Part shown: in pieces, positions 50,922 through 60,460 of the stretch | Layout of the letters: each line of letters opens with the position of its first letter | Numbering within the stretch: position 1 is the stretch's first letter | NCBI RefSeq assembly: GCF_011355085.1 | Contig: NZ_VXCP01000002.1 | Location: 310,001 to 374,000, forward strand | Direction of reading: 5' to 3' | DNA length: 64,000 bases | From: Pseudomonas akapageensis | Lineage (GTDB): Bacteria > Pseudomonadota > Gammaproteobacteria > Pseudomonadales > Pseudomonadaceae | The notes under the pieces: model-generated | The model's input: only the letters and a program-made list of their open reading frames with translations | Databases searched by the model: none | Told to the model about the DNA's origin: nothing | Translations under genes and position numbers: made by a program

Positions 50922-52211
50922 TTACGGCAAATCGCGGCTGGTGTAGAAGGCGCCAAGCACCTTGACCAGGTGCGCCAGGTCATGGCTGCCGCACAACTCG
51001 CGGATCGAGTGCATGGCAAAGGTCGGCAAGCCGATATCGACCGTGCGCACGCCCAGCTGGCTGGCGGTGATCGGGCCGATGGTCGAGCCGCAGGCCATGT
51101 CGCTGCGCACCACGAAACTCTGCACCGGCACTTCTTCGGCCATGCACAGATGGCGGAAGAAACCGGCGGTTTCGCTGTTGGTGGCGTAGCGCTGGTTGGT
51201 GTTGACCTTGATCACCGGGCCGGCGTTGAGTTTCGGGCCATGGTTGGCGTCGTGCTTGTCGGCGTAGTTGGGGTGTACGCCGTGGGCATTGTCGGCCGAG
51301 ACCAGCAAGGAGCGCTGGATGGTCCGCACGAAATCGTCGCCGTCGGGCAGCAGGCGGCGCAGGGTCTGTTCGAGCATCGGGCCGTCGGCGCCACAGGCCG
51401 AGCACGAGCCGACTTCTTCATGGTCGTTGGCGATCAGCATGCAGGTTTCGTCGCTGTCGCTATTGAGCAGCGCCTGCAGCCCGGCATAGCAGGACAGCAG
51501 GTTGTCCAGGCGCGCGCCGGCGATGAAATCGCCGTGCAGGCCGACCAGAGCGGCGCTTTGGGTATCGTAGAAACTCAGCTCGTAGTCGAGCACCACATCG
51601 GCATTGAGGTCGTGCTCGCGGGCCAGTTGCTCGGTCAGCAGGGCGCGGAAGTCGACGCGTTCGTCGCCAGCCACCTGGGCCAGGATCGGCGGCAGCTCGG
51701 TTTGCGGGTTGATCGCCCAGCCTTCGTTGGCGGTGCGATTGAGGTGGATGGCCAGGTTGGGGATCACGGCAATCGGCAGCTTGAAGTCGATCAGCTGGCT
51801 TTCGACCTTGCCGTCGCGGCGGAAGGTCACACGCCCGGCCAGTGACAGGTCGCGGTCGAACCAGGGCGCCAGCAGCGCGCCGCCATACACTTCCACGCCC
51901 AGTTGCCAGAAGCCCTGGCGCTGCAGCTCGGGCTGCGGCTTGACCCGCAGGCACGGGCTGTCGGTATGGGCGCCGACCATGCGGATACCCTCGAGCAGCG
52001 GCGAATGGCGGCCGAGCTTGAAGGCGATGATCGCCGAATCGTTACGGGTGAGGTAGTAGCGACCGCCAGCGACGGTAGCCCAGCTGTCGCGCTCGTCCAG
52101 GCGCTGGTAACCAGCGGCCTCGAGTCGTAGCGCCATGGCTGCGGTGGCGTGGAATGGGGTCGGGGAGGCCTTGAGGAAATCGATCAGGCCTTGGTTCAGA
52201 GCGTCGCGCAT
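50922..52211 (-). CDS. apeB: M18-family aminopeptidase ApeB
   Basis: A 429-aa cytoplasmic zinc aminopeptidase. Metal-binding motifs are [58 protein letters not shown] and the terminal His in [17 protein letters not shown]. The length equals that of the family. GGAG is seven bases before ATG 52211; the longer upstream frame is discarded. Confidence 0.96.
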   Translation of the reverse strand: MRDALNQGLIDFLKASPTPFHATAAMALRLEAAGYQRLDERDSWATVAGGRYYLTRNDSAIIAFKLGRHSPLLEGIRMVGAHTDSPCLRVKPQPELQRQGFWQLGVEVYGGALLAPWFDRDLSLAGRVTFRRDGKVESQLIDFKLPIAVIPNLAIHLNRTANEGWAINPQTELPPILAQVAGDERVDFRALLTEQLAREHDLNADVVLDYELSFYDTQSAALVGLHGDFIAGARLDNLLSCYAGLQALLNSDSDETCMLIANDHEEVGSCSACGADGPMLEQTLRRLLPDGDDFVRTIQRSLLVSADNAHGVHPNYADKHDANHGPKLNAGPVIKVNTNQRYATNSETAGFFRHLCMAEEVPVQSFVVRSDMACGSTIGPITASQLGVRTVDIGLPTFAMHSIRELCGSHDLAHLVKVLGAFYTSRDLP

Positions 52212-52388
52212 AAGTAACTCCAGACAGCAGTGGCGCGAGTTTAGCGTATTGGCAGTGGTCAATGGTGTGTAGCCGCTGCCGCATGGCTGCGCTCGGCTGC
52301 GAAGCAGTCGTAATTTCATCGAATTTTGAAGGCCCTTTGGGCCTTGGCGCAGCCTGCGGCAGCGGCTACGGAGAGCCGCGCACGCAGG

Positions 52389-53024
52389 TTAGAACGGCGC
52401 CGGGCACTCAAACCGCAAACGCTCACCGCTCACCGGATGGGTAAAGCTGAGCATGCTCGCATGCAAACAAAGCCGCGGATAAGCCGCCAACGCCTCAGGA
52501 TGCGCATAAAGCCCATCCCCCAGCAACGGATGCCCGATCGACAGCATATGCACGCGCAACTGGTGCGAACGCCCGGTAATCGGCGTCAGCTCCACCCGGC
52601 AGTAATCGCCGCAACGCTCGATCACGCGCCAGAACGTCAGGGCATGCTTGCCGAACTCGTGATCGACCACATGCCGTGGCTTGGTCGGCGGGTCGTAGCG
52701 CAGGGGCAGGTCGATGCTGCCGCTGTCCAGTTCCGGCTGGCCCCAGCACAGGGCGGTGTAGGCCTTTTCCGTCTCGCGGTCATGGAACTGCCGCGACAGC
52801 TCACGATGGGTGTCTGGATCGCGGGCCAGCAGAATGATCCCCGATGTTTCCCAGTCCAGGCGATGGACGATCCGCGCCTCGGGGTAGCCGTTCTCTTGCA
52901 GGCGGGTGATCAGGCAGTCCTTGTTGTCGTCGGCTCGACCCGGGACGGACAGCAGCAGGGTTGGCTTATCGACCACCAGAACGGCGGCATCCTGGTGAAT
53001 GATGCGGATGTTCGACAACGGCAT
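52389..53024 (-). CDS. rluA: RluA-family pseudouridine synthase
   Basis: A 211-aa enzyme making pseudouridine in 23S rRNA (position 746) and some tRNAs (position 32). The catalytic motif is RIVHRLDWETSGIILLA; TGRSHQLRVHML is the second signature. It lacks an S4 domain, and its length fits RluA (about 219 aa) rather than RluC/D. It lies between minE and apeB as in other Pseudomonas. Confidence 0.92.
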   Translation of the reverse strand: MPLSNIRIIHQDAAVLVVDKPTLLLSVPGRADDNKDCLITRLQENGYPEARIVHRLDWETSGIILLARDPDTHRELSRQFHDRETEKAYTALCWGQPELDSGSIDLPLRYDPPTKPRHVVDHEFGKHALTFWRVIERCGDYCRVELTPITGRSHQLRVHMLSIGHPLLGDGLYAHPEALAAYPRLCLHASMLSFTHPVSGERLRFECPAPF

Positions 53025-53047
53025 TGAGTATTCTCTTGAAACGCCAA

Positions 53048-53093
53048 CGGCGACTCACAACCCCTTGATACTACAAAGGGCTGTGAGTCGCCG
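53048..53093 (-). terminator. strong hairpin after minE
   Basis: 12-bp arms CGGCGACTCACA / TGTGAGTCGCCG plus an inner CCC/GGG. The trailing sequence on the minus strand is only weakly T-rich (TTGGCGTTT), so it may be a weak terminator or mRNA-stabilising hairpin at the end of the min operon. Confidence 0.6.
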
Positions 53094-53110
53094 TGGCAGC
53101 CTGCGTTCGA

Positions 53111-53365
53111 TCAGCGATCGGGCAGGGTGATATTGAGTTCCAGAATCGAGCAGCTGCCCTGGTTTTCCAGTGCCACCTGCACGTCATCGTTACCGATATT
53201 GACGTACTTGCGGATCACTTCCACCAACTCCTTCTGCAAGGCGGGCAGGTAGTCCGGGGTACTGCGTTGGCCGCGTTCGTGCGCCACGATGATCTGTAGA
53301 CGCTCTTTCGCTACCGACGCGGTGTTGCTTTTCTTGCGGTCCCGAAAGAAGTCAAAAATGTTCAT
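53111..53365 (-). CDS. minE: cell division topological specificity factor MinE
   Basis: An 84-aa protein that displaces MinC from MinD and drives pole-to-pole oscillation. The membrane-targeting start [13 protein letters not shown] is followed by the MinD-contact helix ([20 protein letters not shown]) and the beta dimer ([14 protein letters not shown]). It starts three bases after the minD stop. Confidence 0.98.
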   Translation of the reverse strand: MNIFDFFRDRKKSNTASVAKERLQIIVAHERGQRSTPDYLPALQKELVEVIRKYVNIGNDDVQVALENQGSCSILELNITLPDR

Positions 53366-53368
53366 TGA

Positions 53369-54181
53369 TCAATTGCCTCCAAACAGGCGCTCAAAGAATC
53401 CTTTCTTTTTTTCCTCTAGGAAGCGATGGCTCACTTCCTTGCCCAGCAGTCGGTCAACGGCATCGCTGTACGCCTGGCCGGCGTCGCTCTGGTCGTCAAG
53501 AATTACAGGTACACCCTGGTTCGATGCCTTGAGCACGGCCTGGGATTCCGGAATCACGCCCAGCAGCTTGATGGCCAGGATGTCGGTGACATCGTCGACG
53601 CCAAGCATTTCGCCTTTGCTGACGCGCTCGGGGTTGTAACGGGTCAGCAGCAGGTGTTCCTTGATCGGGTCACTGCCATTCACCGAACGCAGCGACTTGC
53701 TTGCCAGCAGGCCCAGCATGCGATCGGAGTCACGTACCGAGGAAACTTCCGGGTTGGTCACGACGATGGCTTCGTCAGCAAAGTACATGGCCAGGCTCGC
53801 GCCTTTCTCGATGCCCGCTGGCGAGTCGCAGATAACGTATTCGAAGTTTTCTTTCAGTTCGTTGAGGACTTTCCCCACGCCTTCCTGGGTCAGCGCGTCT
53901 TTGTCACGAGTCTGGCTGGCGGCCAGGACGTAAAGGTTTTCCAGGCGCTTGTCTTTGATCAGGGCCTGGGAGAGGGTCGCTTCGCCATTGACGACGTTGA
54001 CGAAGTCGTACACCACGCGGCGTTCGCAACCCATGATCAGGTCGAGGTTACGCAAACCGACGTCGAAGTCGACGATGACTGTCTTGTGGCCGCGCAGAGC
54101 GAGACCGGTACCGATAGCGGCGCTGGTGGTGGTCTTACCCACACCACCCTTGCCGGATGTAACCACGAGAATCTTGGCCAA
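53369..54181 (-). CDS. minD: septum-site determining ATPase MinD
   Basis: A 270-aa membrane-associated ATPase. The deviant Walker A is SGKGGVGKTTTSAAIG, with LRNLDLIMGCERR and CDSPAGIE following. The C-terminal amphipathic membrane helix is EEKKKGFFERLFGG. The start is TTG 54181 with AGGGGTG eight bases upstream. The 200 bp between minC and minD hold no gene and are long enough for an internal promoter. Confidence 0.98.
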   Translation of the reverse strand: MAKILVVTSGKGGVGKTTTSAAIGTGLALRGHKTVIVDFDVGLRNLDLIMGCERRVVYDFVNVVNGEATLSQALIKDKRLENLYVLAASQTRDKDALTQEGVGKVLNELKENFEYVICDSPAGIEKGASLAMYFADEAIVVTNPEVSSVRDSDRMLGLLASKSLRSVNGSDPIKEHLLLTRYNPERVSKGEMLGVDDVTDILAIKLLGVIPESQAVLKASNQGVPVILDDQSDAGQAYSDAVDRLLGKEVSHRFLEEKKKGFFERLFGGN

Positions 54182-54381
54182 GGTGTATCACCCCTAGAGA
54201 AAAAGGATTGCGAATCCCTAAAAAAACAAACTTAAAAACCACTACAGAGGGAGAAGCCTGCTGGAAGTCCTGCATCAGAGCGGTTTTACCTCCGGTAAAC
54301 CCTGCCCGCCGCGAACTTCCCACAACATGGACCCCAATGCGCCACGTTTGTAAGTTACATATAAAATGGCGGCAGTATCCG

Positions 54382-55122
54382 TTAAAGACGGGTGATGTTC
54401 AACACATCTCCGGACAAGCTGACCTGCACGCCGGCCCCCCACAGCGGATCGCGGCGAAGGTCTTCGGAAACCTTGTACTGGCCGGCGATGGACAGCAATT
54501 CGGCGCCAAGTTGCTGACAGAAAATCCGCGCCTTGTGGTCGCCCTTGATCCCCGCCAGGGCACGACCGCGCATGGGGCCATACACATGGATATTCCCATC
54601 GGCGAGAAGTTCCGCACCGGGGCTGACCGACGACACCACCACCAGATCGCCACCCTGAGCATAGATCTGCTGGCCGCCGCGTACAGGCGAAGTGATGATT
54701 TTGGTGGGCTTTATCAGCGGCTCCGGCGGTTTTTCCGGCTTTTTCTTCACGACTTCGGCTTCTGCCGGTTCCAGCGGACGCTCGCGGGCACCGGATGGCG
54801 GCAGCACGGGCAGGTCGATGGCGATGGCGGCGGCGATGTCCTCGATCCGGCTGGCACGAATCGCCAGGGTACGCAGGCCATGCTGGCGGCAAACGCGCAT
54901 CAGCCCGGGCAGATCGATGGCGCCTTCACTGGCCGGGAGCTTGTCCAGGGCCAGCACCAGCGGCGTGTTGCTGAAAAAATTAGGCGCCTGGGCAACCTTG
55001 GCCGCCAGCTGGCGATCGAGGCCTTCGAGGTTGTTGCGTGCCAGCTCAAGCACAGTAATGGCGAGCATGCTGCCCTTTAGCTGGAACACGGGATCTTGGT
55101 CTAGCAATTCGGTTTGGCTCAT
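54382..55122 (-). CDS. minC: septum-site determining protein MinC
   Basis: A 246-aa FtsZ inhibitor. The N-terminal domain spans about 1-105 ([20 protein letters not shown]). A Pro/Lys linker ([14 protein letters not shown]) leads to the C-terminal beta-helix ([40 protein letters not shown]). ATG 55122 (MSQTELLDQ) is preferred over 55131 by analogy with other MinC; neither has a strong ribosome site. It is divergent from lpxL. Confidence 0.96.
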   Translation of the reverse strand: MSQTELLDQDPVFQLKGSMLAITVLELARNNLEGLDRQLAAKVAQAPNFFSNTPLVLALDKLPASEGAIDLPGLMRVCRQHGLRTLAIRASRIEDIAAAIAIDLPVLPPSGARERPLEPAEAEVVKKKPEKPPEPLIKPTKIITSPVRGGQQIYAQGGDLVVVSSVSPGAELLADGNIHVYGPMRGRALAGIKGDHKARIFCQQLGAELLSIAGQYKVSEDLRRDPLWGAGVQVSLSGDVLNITRL

Positions 55123-55242
55123 GGTCGGCATAAAGCAGCTTGTAACGAAAAAGTGCCGTGACTTATAACGAGAACGCCTTCAGGCCGCAACCCGCTCGAA
55201 CAATGTAGAATGCGCGGCCATGTCGTCTGTCCGGAAACTGGA

Positions 55243-56178
55243 ATGGATCGCCCGCAGTTTAGTCGTTCTTTTTTGCAGCCGCGTTTTTGGCCTCTCTGGT
55301 TGGGGCTTGGCCTGTTGTGGCTGATCGTTCAGCTGCCCTACGGGGTTTTGCTCGCCATCGGCCGTGCCCTCGGCGCGCTGATGTATTGCGTGGCCGGCGA
55401 GCGGCGGCGCATCGCCGCGCGTAACCTGGAGCTGTGTTTCCCGCAGCTACCGTCCGTCGAGCGGCGGCGTCTGCTCAAGGAAAACTTCGCCTCCACCGGC
55501 ATCGCCTTCTTCGAAATGGCCATGAGCTGGTGGTGGCCAACGCCACGCCTGGCCAGGCTGGCCCACATCGAAGGGCTCGAGCACCTGCAGGCGGCCCAGC
55601 GCGACGGGCAGGGCGCCATTCTCATGGCGGTGCATTTCACCACCCTGGAGATCGGCGCGGCCCTGCTCGGCCAGCGCCACACCATTGACGGGATGTACCG
55701 CGAGCACAAGAACCCGCTGTTCGATTACATCCAGCGCAAGGGCCGCGAGCGGCACAACCTCGACTCCCTGGCGGTCGAACGCGAAGATGTGCGCGGCATG
55801 CTCAAGCTGCTGCGCGCGGGGCGGGCGATCTGGTATGCGCCGGACCAGGACTATGGCGCCAAGCAAAGCGTGTTCGTGCCGTTATTCGGCATCGAGGCGG
55901 CAACGGTGACCGCCACCAGCAAATTCGCCCGCCTGGGCAAAGCGCGAGTGATTCCCTTTACCCAACAGCGGCTGGCCGATGGCAGCGGCTATCGTTTGGT
56001 GATCCATGCGCCCCTGGAGCATTTCCCGGGGGAGACGGAAGAGGCCGATTGCCTGCGCATCAACCAGTGGGTCGAGTCGGCGATCAGCGAGTGTCCGGAG
56101 CAGTACCTGTGGGCGCATCGGCGCTTCAAGTCGCGGCCGCCGGGGGCGCCGAAGTTGTACGAGAAGCGGCGGAAATAG
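55243..56178 (+). CDS. lpxL: lipid A late acyltransferase LpxL/HtrB
   Basis: A 311-aa inner-membrane enzyme adding a secondary acyl chain to lipid A. One N-terminal membrane helix (FWPLWLGLGLLWLIVQLPYG) precedes the LPLAT domain with catalytic MAVHFTTLEIG (HX4E) and YAPDQDYG. ATG 55243 is chosen; the upstream frame (55210) overlaps the promoter. It is divergent from minC, as for P. aeruginosa htrB1. Confidence 0.94.
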   Translation: MDRPQFSRSFLQPRFWPLWLGLGLLWLIVQLPYGVLLAIGRALGALMYCVAGERRRIAARNLELCFPQLPSVERRRLLKENFASTGIAFFEMAMSWWWPTPRLARLAHIEGLEHLQAAQRDGQGAILMAVHFTTLEIGAALLGQRHTIDGMYREHKNPLFDYIQRKGRERHNLDSLAVEREDVRGMLKLLRAGRAIWYAPDQDYGAKQSVFVPLFGIEAATVTATSKFARLGKARVIPFTQQRLADGSGYRLVIHAPLEHFPGETEEADCLRINQWVESAISECPEQYLWAHRRFKSRPPGAPKLYEKRRK

Positions 56179-56189
56179 CGTCGTCCCCG

Positions 56190-56271
56190 ATCGCGGGCAA
56201 GCCCGCTCCCACAGGTACTGCAGCGTTTTCCAGGCTTGCACCAATCCTGTGGGAGCTGGCTTGCCAGCGAT
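56190..56271. repeat. REP/BIME element
   Basis: ATCGCGGGCAAGCCCGCTCC and GGAGCTGGCTTGCCAGCGAT units in inverted order, located between lpxL and the patatin gene. Confidence 0.9.
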
Positions 56272-56311
56272 GACGGCAGCACAGACAACATCAAACCCAA
56301 CGAGAACCCCA

Positions 56312-57478
56312 ATGCCCGCACCCGAACCCGTCACCGGCCTGATCCTCTCCGGCGGTGGCGCGCGTGCGGCTTACCAGGTGGGCGTGCTGGCCGGCATTGC
56401 CGATCTGTTGCCTCTGGGGGCCTCGAACCCCTTCCCGGTCATCGTCGGCACCTCGGCGGGGGCAATCAATGCCGTTACCCTGGCCAGTGGGGCCATCCAT
56501 TTCAGCGAAACCATCCGCCGCCTGACCGATTTCTGGGAGGGTTTCCGCAGCCACCTGGTACTGCGCAGTGACTGGCCAGGGGTGATTCGCCAGGCCAGCC
56601 GCTTTGTCGGTCACAGCCTGCTGGGGCTGGGCTCCCAGGTGCCGGTGGCGCTGGTCGACAGCTCGCCCCTGCGCAAACTGCTCAATTCGCACCTGGACTT
56701 GAACGGCATCAGCGAAGCCATCAACCAACATCACCTCCGGGCCGTGGCGGTGACGGCCTTCGGCTACGAATCCGGGCAAGCGGTGACGTTTTATCAGGGC
56801 AGGGGGGCCATCGACCCCTGGTTGCGGCATCGACGCATTGGCCTGCCAACGCAGCTCAGCGTCGATCACCTGCTGGCCAGTTCGGCGATCCCCTTGCTGT
56901 TCGCTCCGGTCAAGATCGCTCAGCAATACTTCGGCGACGGCGCCGTGCGCCAGTCAGCGCCGATCAGCCCGGCGCTGCACCTGGGTGCCAGCCGCGTGCT
57001 GGTGGTCGGGGTCAGCGGCAACCCGCGCGGCCCGACCGCCAGCGACCCGCGCCAGCAGCATTTCAGCGGCAAGCAGCCGAGCCTGGCGCAAATCGGCGGG
57101 CACATGCTCAACAGCACCTTCATTGACAACCTGGAAGACGACATCGAGCTTTTGCAGCGGCTCAACCACTTCAGCCACCTGCTGCCCTCGGACCTGCAAC
57201 CGCGACGCCTGGGCCTGGCGCCGGTAGAAGTGCTGGTCATTGCACCGAGCCAGCCGATCGACGAAATCGCCGCGCGCCACCGGCACGAACTGCCCGCGGC
57301 ATTGCGCGTGTTTCTGCGTGGGCCCGGTGCCACCAAAACCAGTGGCGCCGGGGTCCTCAGCTATCTGCTGTTCGAAGCGGGCTATTGCAGCGAACTGATC
57401 GAGCTTGGCCGCCGCGATGCGTTGGCCAAGCGGGGAGAGCTGTGCCGGTTTCTCGGAGTGCAGCCGCCGGAGCATTGA
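56312..57478 (+). CDS. patatin-like phospholipase
   Basis: A 388-aa serine hydrolase. The oxyanion loop is LSGGGARAAYQVGV, the nucleophile lies in GTSAGAINAV (GXSXG) and the catalytic Asp in YFGDGAVRQSAP (DGA). A C-terminal region (about 290-388) of unknown role follows. There is no signal peptide. ATG 56312 follows a weak GAG-type site; the long upstream frame runs through the REP element and is discarded. Confidence 0.93.
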   Translation: MPAPEPVTGLILSGGGARAAYQVGVLAGIADLLPLGASNPFPVIVGTSAGAINAVTLASGAIHFSETIRRLTDFWEGFRSHLVLRSDWPGVIRQASRFVGHSLLGLGSQVPVALVDSSPLRKLLNSHLDLNGISEAINQHHLRAVAVTAFGYESGQAVTFYQGRGAIDPWLRHRRIGLPTQLSVDHLLASSAIPLLFAPVKIAQQYFGDGAVRQSAPISPALHLGASRVLVVGVSGNPRGPTASDPRQQHFSGKQPSLAQIGGHMLNSTFIDNLEDDIELLQRLNHFSHLLPSDLQPRRLGLAPVEVLVIAPSQPIDEIAARHRHELPAALRVFLRGPGATKTSGAGVLSYLLFEAGYCSELIELGRRDALAKRGELCRFLGVQPPEH

Positions 57479-57486
57479 GTCAGGAT

Positions 57487-58341
57487 TCAGGCGGTCAGCC
57501 GATCATCACGAAAGTCGCGCAAGGCCTGCTCGATCTCTTCACGGCTGTTCATCACGAACGGACCGTATTGCACGATCGGCTCGTTCAATGGCTTGCCGGC
57601 AATCAGCAGCACCCGGGCACCCGTGGCGCTGTGCAGTTGCACTTCACCCTGATCGGACAAACGTACCAGGCGACTGGCGCGAACAGGCTCGGCATGCCCA
57701 CCCAGTTCCACTTCGCCCTCGTACACATACAGCATCACCCGATGACCTTCCGGCAGGCGGGGCACCACCCGGGCACCGGCCGGCAGCCGCAGGTCGAACA
57801 GGTGCGGCTCGGTATGCGGCCGCTGCACGGCCCCGGCCTGTTGCACTTGCCCGTCATCGAAGGTACCGGCGATTACCACCACATCCACGCCCGCAGCGGT
57901 CTGCAGGCGGGGGATATCGGCAGGCTGGATGTCGCGGTAACCGGCCTTGCCCAACTTGTCCTTGCCCGGCAGGTTGAGCCACAACTGGAAGCCGCGCATC
58001 ACGCCTTCTTCCTGTTGCGGCATCTCGCTGTGAATGATGCCGCGCGCAGCCGTCATCCATTGCACGCCGCCGCCTTCGAGCAAGCCGACATTGCCCAAAT
58101 GATCTTCGTGGCGCATGCGCCCTTCGAGCATGTAGGTAATCGTCTCGAAACCACGGTGGGGGTGGGCAGGGAAGCCGGCGATGTAGTCGTCGGGGTTGTC
58201 CGAACCGAACTCATCGAGCATCAGAAAGGGGTCGAAACGCTCCAGCCCCGGGCCGCCAATGACTCGGGTCAGGCGTACGCCTGCGCCGTCGGAGGCGGGC
58301 TGGCCGGTGTGGATGCTCTGGACTTTACGCAGTGGGGTCAT
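57487..58341 (-). CDS. pirin family protein
   Basis: A 284-aa bicupin. The N-terminal cupin has the metal-binding FPAHPHRGFETITYMLEG and MTAARGIIHSEMP, and RGFQLWLNLPGKDK is typical of pirins, some of which have quercetin-2,3-dioxygenase activity. AGGAG precedes ATG 58341. It converges on the patatin gene with eight bases between them. Confidence 0.94.
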   Translation of the reverse strand: MTPLRKVQSIHTGQPASDGAGVRLTRVIGGPGLERFDPFLMLDEFGSDNPDDYIAGFPAHPHRGFETITYMLEGRMRHEDHLGNVGLLEGGGVQWMTAARGIIHSEMPQQEEGVMRGFQLWLNLPGKDKLGKAGYRDIQPADIPRLQTAAGVDVVVIAGTFDDGQVQQAGAVQRPHTEPHLFDLRLPAGARVVPRLPEGHRVMLYVYEGEVELGGHAEPVRASRLVRLSDQGEVQLHSATGARVLLIAGKPLNEPIVQYGPFVMNSREEIEQALRDFRDDRLTA

Positions 58342-58493
58342 CTGGGGAGCTCCTGATCAGATGGGAATGTGATCATGCTATGCCAGATCCAATCGATCTA
58401 TTAGTGACTTTATTGGGTCAAAATTATCGAATAAGTTGATTTGGAAGAGGCGGCACGGATTCGATTTTGCCTGCCAGGGCGCCATCGCTGGCA

Positions 58494-58575
58494 AGCCAGC
58501 TCCCACAGTGGATTTATGTTGAATCACCATTTTGTGAACGACATCAAACCTTGTGGGAGCTGGCTTGCCAGCGAT
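58494..58575. repeat. REP/BIME element
   Basis: ATCGCTGGCAAGCCAGCTCC and GGAGCTGGCTTGCCAGCGAT units in inverted order around a 40-bp AT-richer spacer (with TTTTGTGAAC) similar to the spacer at 18451-18537. Confidence 0.9.
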
Positions 58576-58597
58576 GCAGGCGACGCGGTCTAAGGAC

Positions 58598-58897
58598 CTA
58601 CGGCCCGGCCGCCCCATCCACCAGGGCATCCACCAACGCTCGCGCCATTTCAATAGTCTGGATAAGCCCCAGCACCACGCCTTTATCGTTGAGCTGCAAA
58701 TGCTCCACCACATCCCAGGCGGTCGCTTCGGCACATCCCAAGAGCATGCCGACATGTATCAGCGCATCGTCGGCCGGTATGCCTGCACGCACGCAGAAGA
58801 GCGGCTGGCCAGTGCTGTCCAGGGTGCCAAAGGGTTTTTGAGCGGTGCTGGTGATTGAGGAAGACGGGATGGGTGGATCGGGGACGATCTTGATCAT
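58598..58897 (-). CDS. DUF3077-like small protein, paralogue B
   Basis: A 99-aa protein aligned end to end with the product at 20844-21143. It has MIKIVPDPP, KPFGTLDS, FCVRAGIPADDALIHVGMLL, CAEATAWDVVEHLQLNDKGV and VLGLIQTIE. The C-terminus differs (VDALVDGAAGP). AAAGGAG is seven bases before ATG 58897. The structured leader is duplicated with it. Function unknown; the tight conservation of RAGIPADDAL and EATAWDVV shows selection. Confidence 0.83.
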   Translation of the reverse strand: MIKIVPDPPIPSSSITSTAQKPFGTLDSTGQPLFCVRAGIPADDALIHVGMLLGCAEATAWDVVEHLQLNDKGVVLGLIQTIEMARALVDALVDGAAGP

Positions 58898-58927
58898 GGT
58901 GTAACTCCTTTGCCAGTGGAGCTATCC

Positions 58928-59029
58928 CCCCTTCGCTGCTAAACGAAAGGGTGGCAGCTGTACGCGGGTTAGCAGACCGGTGGCATAGGAAAAACCGGCG
59001 CACCCGAAGGTGCCCCACGCACAGCCGCC
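58928..59029 (-). ncRNA. structured 5' leader of DUF3077-like gene, copy B
   Basis: It has the same architecture as 20714-20817, read on the minus strand. The outer stem uses the same two 16-nt strands (59029-59014 with 58968-58953). The UUCG hairpin is identical. The second hairpin is closed by CCGG/CCGG (58998-58995 and 58980-58977), where copy A has CCGA/TCGG: an A-U pair replaced by G-C. The third hairpin is CCCTTTCG / CGAAGGGG (58951-58944 and 58935-58928), with a different sequence but the same position as in copy A. Such compensating changes argue for selection on RNA structure. Confidence 0.68.
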
Positions 59030-59240
59030 ATAACACGAAAACACGGGCGAGATAAGCCGGTGATTCGGGGGCGCTGCTGCGCGATGCCAGTCGGACTGCT
59101 AAATCCGATCGTTGAATTTTTCAACGACCGGGCAAGACTAGCCACGCGTCCAGGCAGGCGCAACAGGTTATAGCGCGCGCGGATTATGCTTGGGAAATTT
59201 CTCTGTGCAAACCAGGAAGATGCCTACAAAACCCCACTTA

Positions 59241-59269
59241 CTCGTTCCCACGCTCCGCGTGGGAACGAG
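59241..59269. repeat. minimal copy of the CTCGTTCCCACGC repeat
   Basis: Only the two end arms remain, CTCGTTCCCACGC and GCGTGGGAACGAG, joined by TCC: a 29-bp near-perfect palindrome. Confidence 0.8.
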
Positions 59270-59591
59270 GAACATGAGGAGTGGAGGCCGGATATGGGGG
59301 GGCTGGAGGGGCGATGGGTTTGCCGACGAAAGGTCGCTTGAAGGCCTGTGTTTAGTTTGGTTTTTTTCGTATTGAGCGATCGTACTGCGAATTTCAGGTG
59401 CTGTTCGAGAGTGTTTTGGATATCGAACTACTTGGTTATTAATCCGCTTGAATAATGTAGTTTCCCAACAAGCCTCCTTTTGTTTGATTGATGAAGGAAA
59501 ATCTTGCTGATATGATTGCCGGTTCGGCATTGGTATTTTAGCGGCATACGCATTTCCATGGATTGAAAACGCGTCGGTTATGGAGCTTAGA

Positions 59592-60074
59592 GTGAAGGCT
59601 TGGTATTTGGTCCAATGCAAGTCCAGGCAGGACGAGCGGGCAGAAGAGAACCTGGTCCGGCAGGGCTATACCTGCTATCGGCCGCAATTTGGCTGCGAGC
59701 GCATTGTCCGGGGCCGCCGTCAGGTGGTCAGTGAATCGCTGTTTCCTGGGTACATGTTTATCCAGTTGACGCTGGAGGATAACTGGGGGCCGTTGCGATC
59801 TACGCGCGGAGTCCTGCGGGTAGTGGCGTTCGGTGCACAGCCGCTGGCGATCAGCGACGGGGTGATTGAAGAGCTCAGGTTGCATGAAGCCCAGGGCGAT
59901 GTGCAGCCGCAACTGGTCAGTGGTGAGCCGGTGCGGATCAATGATGGGCCATTTGCCGAGCTGCAGGCCATCTACCTGGGGATGGACGGTGACGAGCGTG
60001 TGGTTGTGCTGCTGAACTTTTTGCAGCGCGAGCAGCAGGTCAGCCTGCCCTTGAATGGGGTCTCCAAGCTTTAA
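59592..60074 (+). CDS. rfaH: transcription antiterminator RfaH
   Basis: A 160-aa NusG-type elongation factor that lets RNA polymerase read through long LPS/capsule operons carrying an ops site. The NGN domain covers about 1-95 (AWYLVQCKSRQDERAEENLV, SLFPGYMFIQL) and the KOW domain about 105-160 (GEPVRINDGPFAELQAIYLG). GTG 59592 is chosen because GGAG lies six bases upstream; ATG 59580 lacks a ribosome site. No ops-bearing operon is visible in this window, so its targets lie elsewhere. Confidence 0.9.
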   Translation: MKAWYLVQCKSRQDERAEENLVRQGYTCYRPQFGCERIVRGRRQVVSESLFPGYMFIQLTLEDNWGPLRSTRGVLRVVAFGAQPLAISDGVIEELRLHEAQGDVQPQLVSGEPVRINDGPFAELQAIYLGMDGDERVVVLLNFLQREQQVSLPLNGVSKL

Positions 60075-60408
60075 AATTGCGCTGCCCTGATCGTGGGCAG
60101 CGGCTCTCCAGATGTCGGGCGATCGCTATTTCACGGCATATTTCGAGTCGTGGGGATCCTCCAGTTTGGCCTGCTACAGGCCCCCATTCGCGCTGAATGA
60201 TCGAATAAGGCACGAACACGCTGATCCTCTTGGCCCCTTTCACGCCGGGCACATTCGTGATCCCCCGAGTTTTGTGTGGATGGTCTGTATGACTTTTTAT
60301 GGCTGAGGTTTAAGTACTCGTATGAATGAATCGTGCTAAGTCCAATTGCGTTTCGATTCATTCAAGTGAGTGTGGTTATTGGCGCAGAACAAATGGCACT
60401 GCGCGGGT
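60075..60408. other. gene-free gap between rfaH and the mlaA terminator
   Basis: About 330 bp without a supported gene. The 5' end has a CTGCCC/GGGCAG hairpin shortly after the rfaH stop (about 60081-60099) that may end its transcript, although no T-run follows. Short frames on the minus strand (60040-60252) look non-coding. Nothing else recognisable. Confidence 0.5.
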
Positions 60409-60435
60409 AAAAAAAAGGAGCCTCTATGGGCTCCT
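60409..60435 (-). terminator. terminator of the mlaA operon
   Basis: Stem AGGAGCC / GGCTCCT with a short loop and eight T on the minus strand, 25 bp after the mlaA stop. Confidence 0.9.
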
Positions 60436-60460
60436 CGATTCGGGGGAAGTTGTTCGGATG

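Larger units (their letters stand above)
58898..59591. other. intergenic region between DUF3077 paralogue B and rfaH
   Basis: Apart from the leader and the short repeat it has no supported gene. The stretch from about 59340 to 59590 is AT-rich and must contain the rfaH promoter. Open frames on the minus strand here do not look like protein. Confidence 0.55.

Noticed and set aside
59168..59620. 150-aa minus-strand frame upstream of rfaH
   Set aside because: It covers the AT-rich rfaH promoter and a palindromic repeat, has no ribosome site and reads like random sequence.
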